Of a DNA stretch of 5,628 nucleotides, positions 5,572-5,628 are shown in pieces (the stretch's first letter is position 1; each line of letters begins with the position of its first letter). Below the pieces are notes generated by a model, which saw nothing but the letters and a program-made list of their open reading frames with translations, was not told where the DNA came from and made no database searches. The translations under genes and the position numbers were made by a program. The DNA comes from an uncultured Prevotellaceae bacterium. Lineage in GTDB: Bacteria > Bacteroidota > Bacteroidia > Bacteroidales > Bacteroidaceae. The stretch is from positions 1-5,628 of the forward strand of contig CAMZHB010000122.1 of the NCBI GenBank assembly GCA_947306605.1, given 5' to 3'.

Positions 5572-5628
5572 CCTGAACTGGACCGCACCTCATCTGTCCC
5601 GTCCCCCACATTACGGCCAAGCATAACG
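5572..5628. other. Window end, no gene or terminator seen
   Basis: The 57 bases after the kinase stop codon have no plus-strand ATG, no hairpin with a T-run and no recognisable promoter. Transcription from the kinase gene probably continues into the next gene of a polysaccharide locus outside the window. Confidence 0.5.

Overview
The window looks like chromosomal DNA from a Bacteroidales bacterium, most likely a Prevotella-like or related gut/oral member. The signs are a UpxY-type NusG paralogue, a Bacteroidetes-style Wzc/BY-kinase of about 800 residues, an Hsp20 with the SKFQQ variant, two TAnnTTTG boxes upstream of genes, and mostly absent Shine-Dalgarno sequences. Base composition is fairly GC-rich by eye (not computed). 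The genus is an inference.

Layout. Positions 15-2138 hold a tight minus-strand cluster, read right to left: a small-conductance mechanosensitive channel (MscS family), then 9 bp later a UpxY/NusG-like antiterminator, then 5 bp later a lipoprotein flavodoxin. A rho-independent terminator at 15-56 closes the cluster. A 239-bp divergent region (2139-2377) separates it from a plus-strand gene for an Hsp20 small heat-shock protein (2378-2824), which has its own strong terminator (2849-2886). A 291-bp non-coding stretch (2887-3177) follows, with inverted repeats and a probable promoter. It leads into a large plus-strand exopolysaccharide co-polymerase/tyrosine kinase (3178-5571). The last 57 bases contain no gene or terminator, so the exopolysaccharide operon probably continues beyond the window.

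How the parts may work together. MscS and Hsp20 are both stress functions (osmotic downshock, protein aggregation) and share the divergent region. The most striking regulatory signal is there: a textbook sigma-54 (RpoN) -24/-12 element upstream of hsp20, preceded by two near-identical direct repeats exactly 21 bp apart that look like activator sites. The UpxY protein and the BY-kinase both belong to surface-polysaccharide biology, but they lie on opposite strands about 2 kb apart with the Hsp20 gene between them. That is unlike the usual arrangement, where upxY opens the polysaccharide operon.

I see no tRNA, rRNA, CRISPR array, insertion sequence or clearly novel multi-gene system. The points worth following up are regulatory (sigma-54 control of hsp20, the displaced UpxY, the repeat cluster before the kinase gene) and two protein details (a tyrosine-poor kinase tail, a membrane-anchored flavodoxin with an alternative start).
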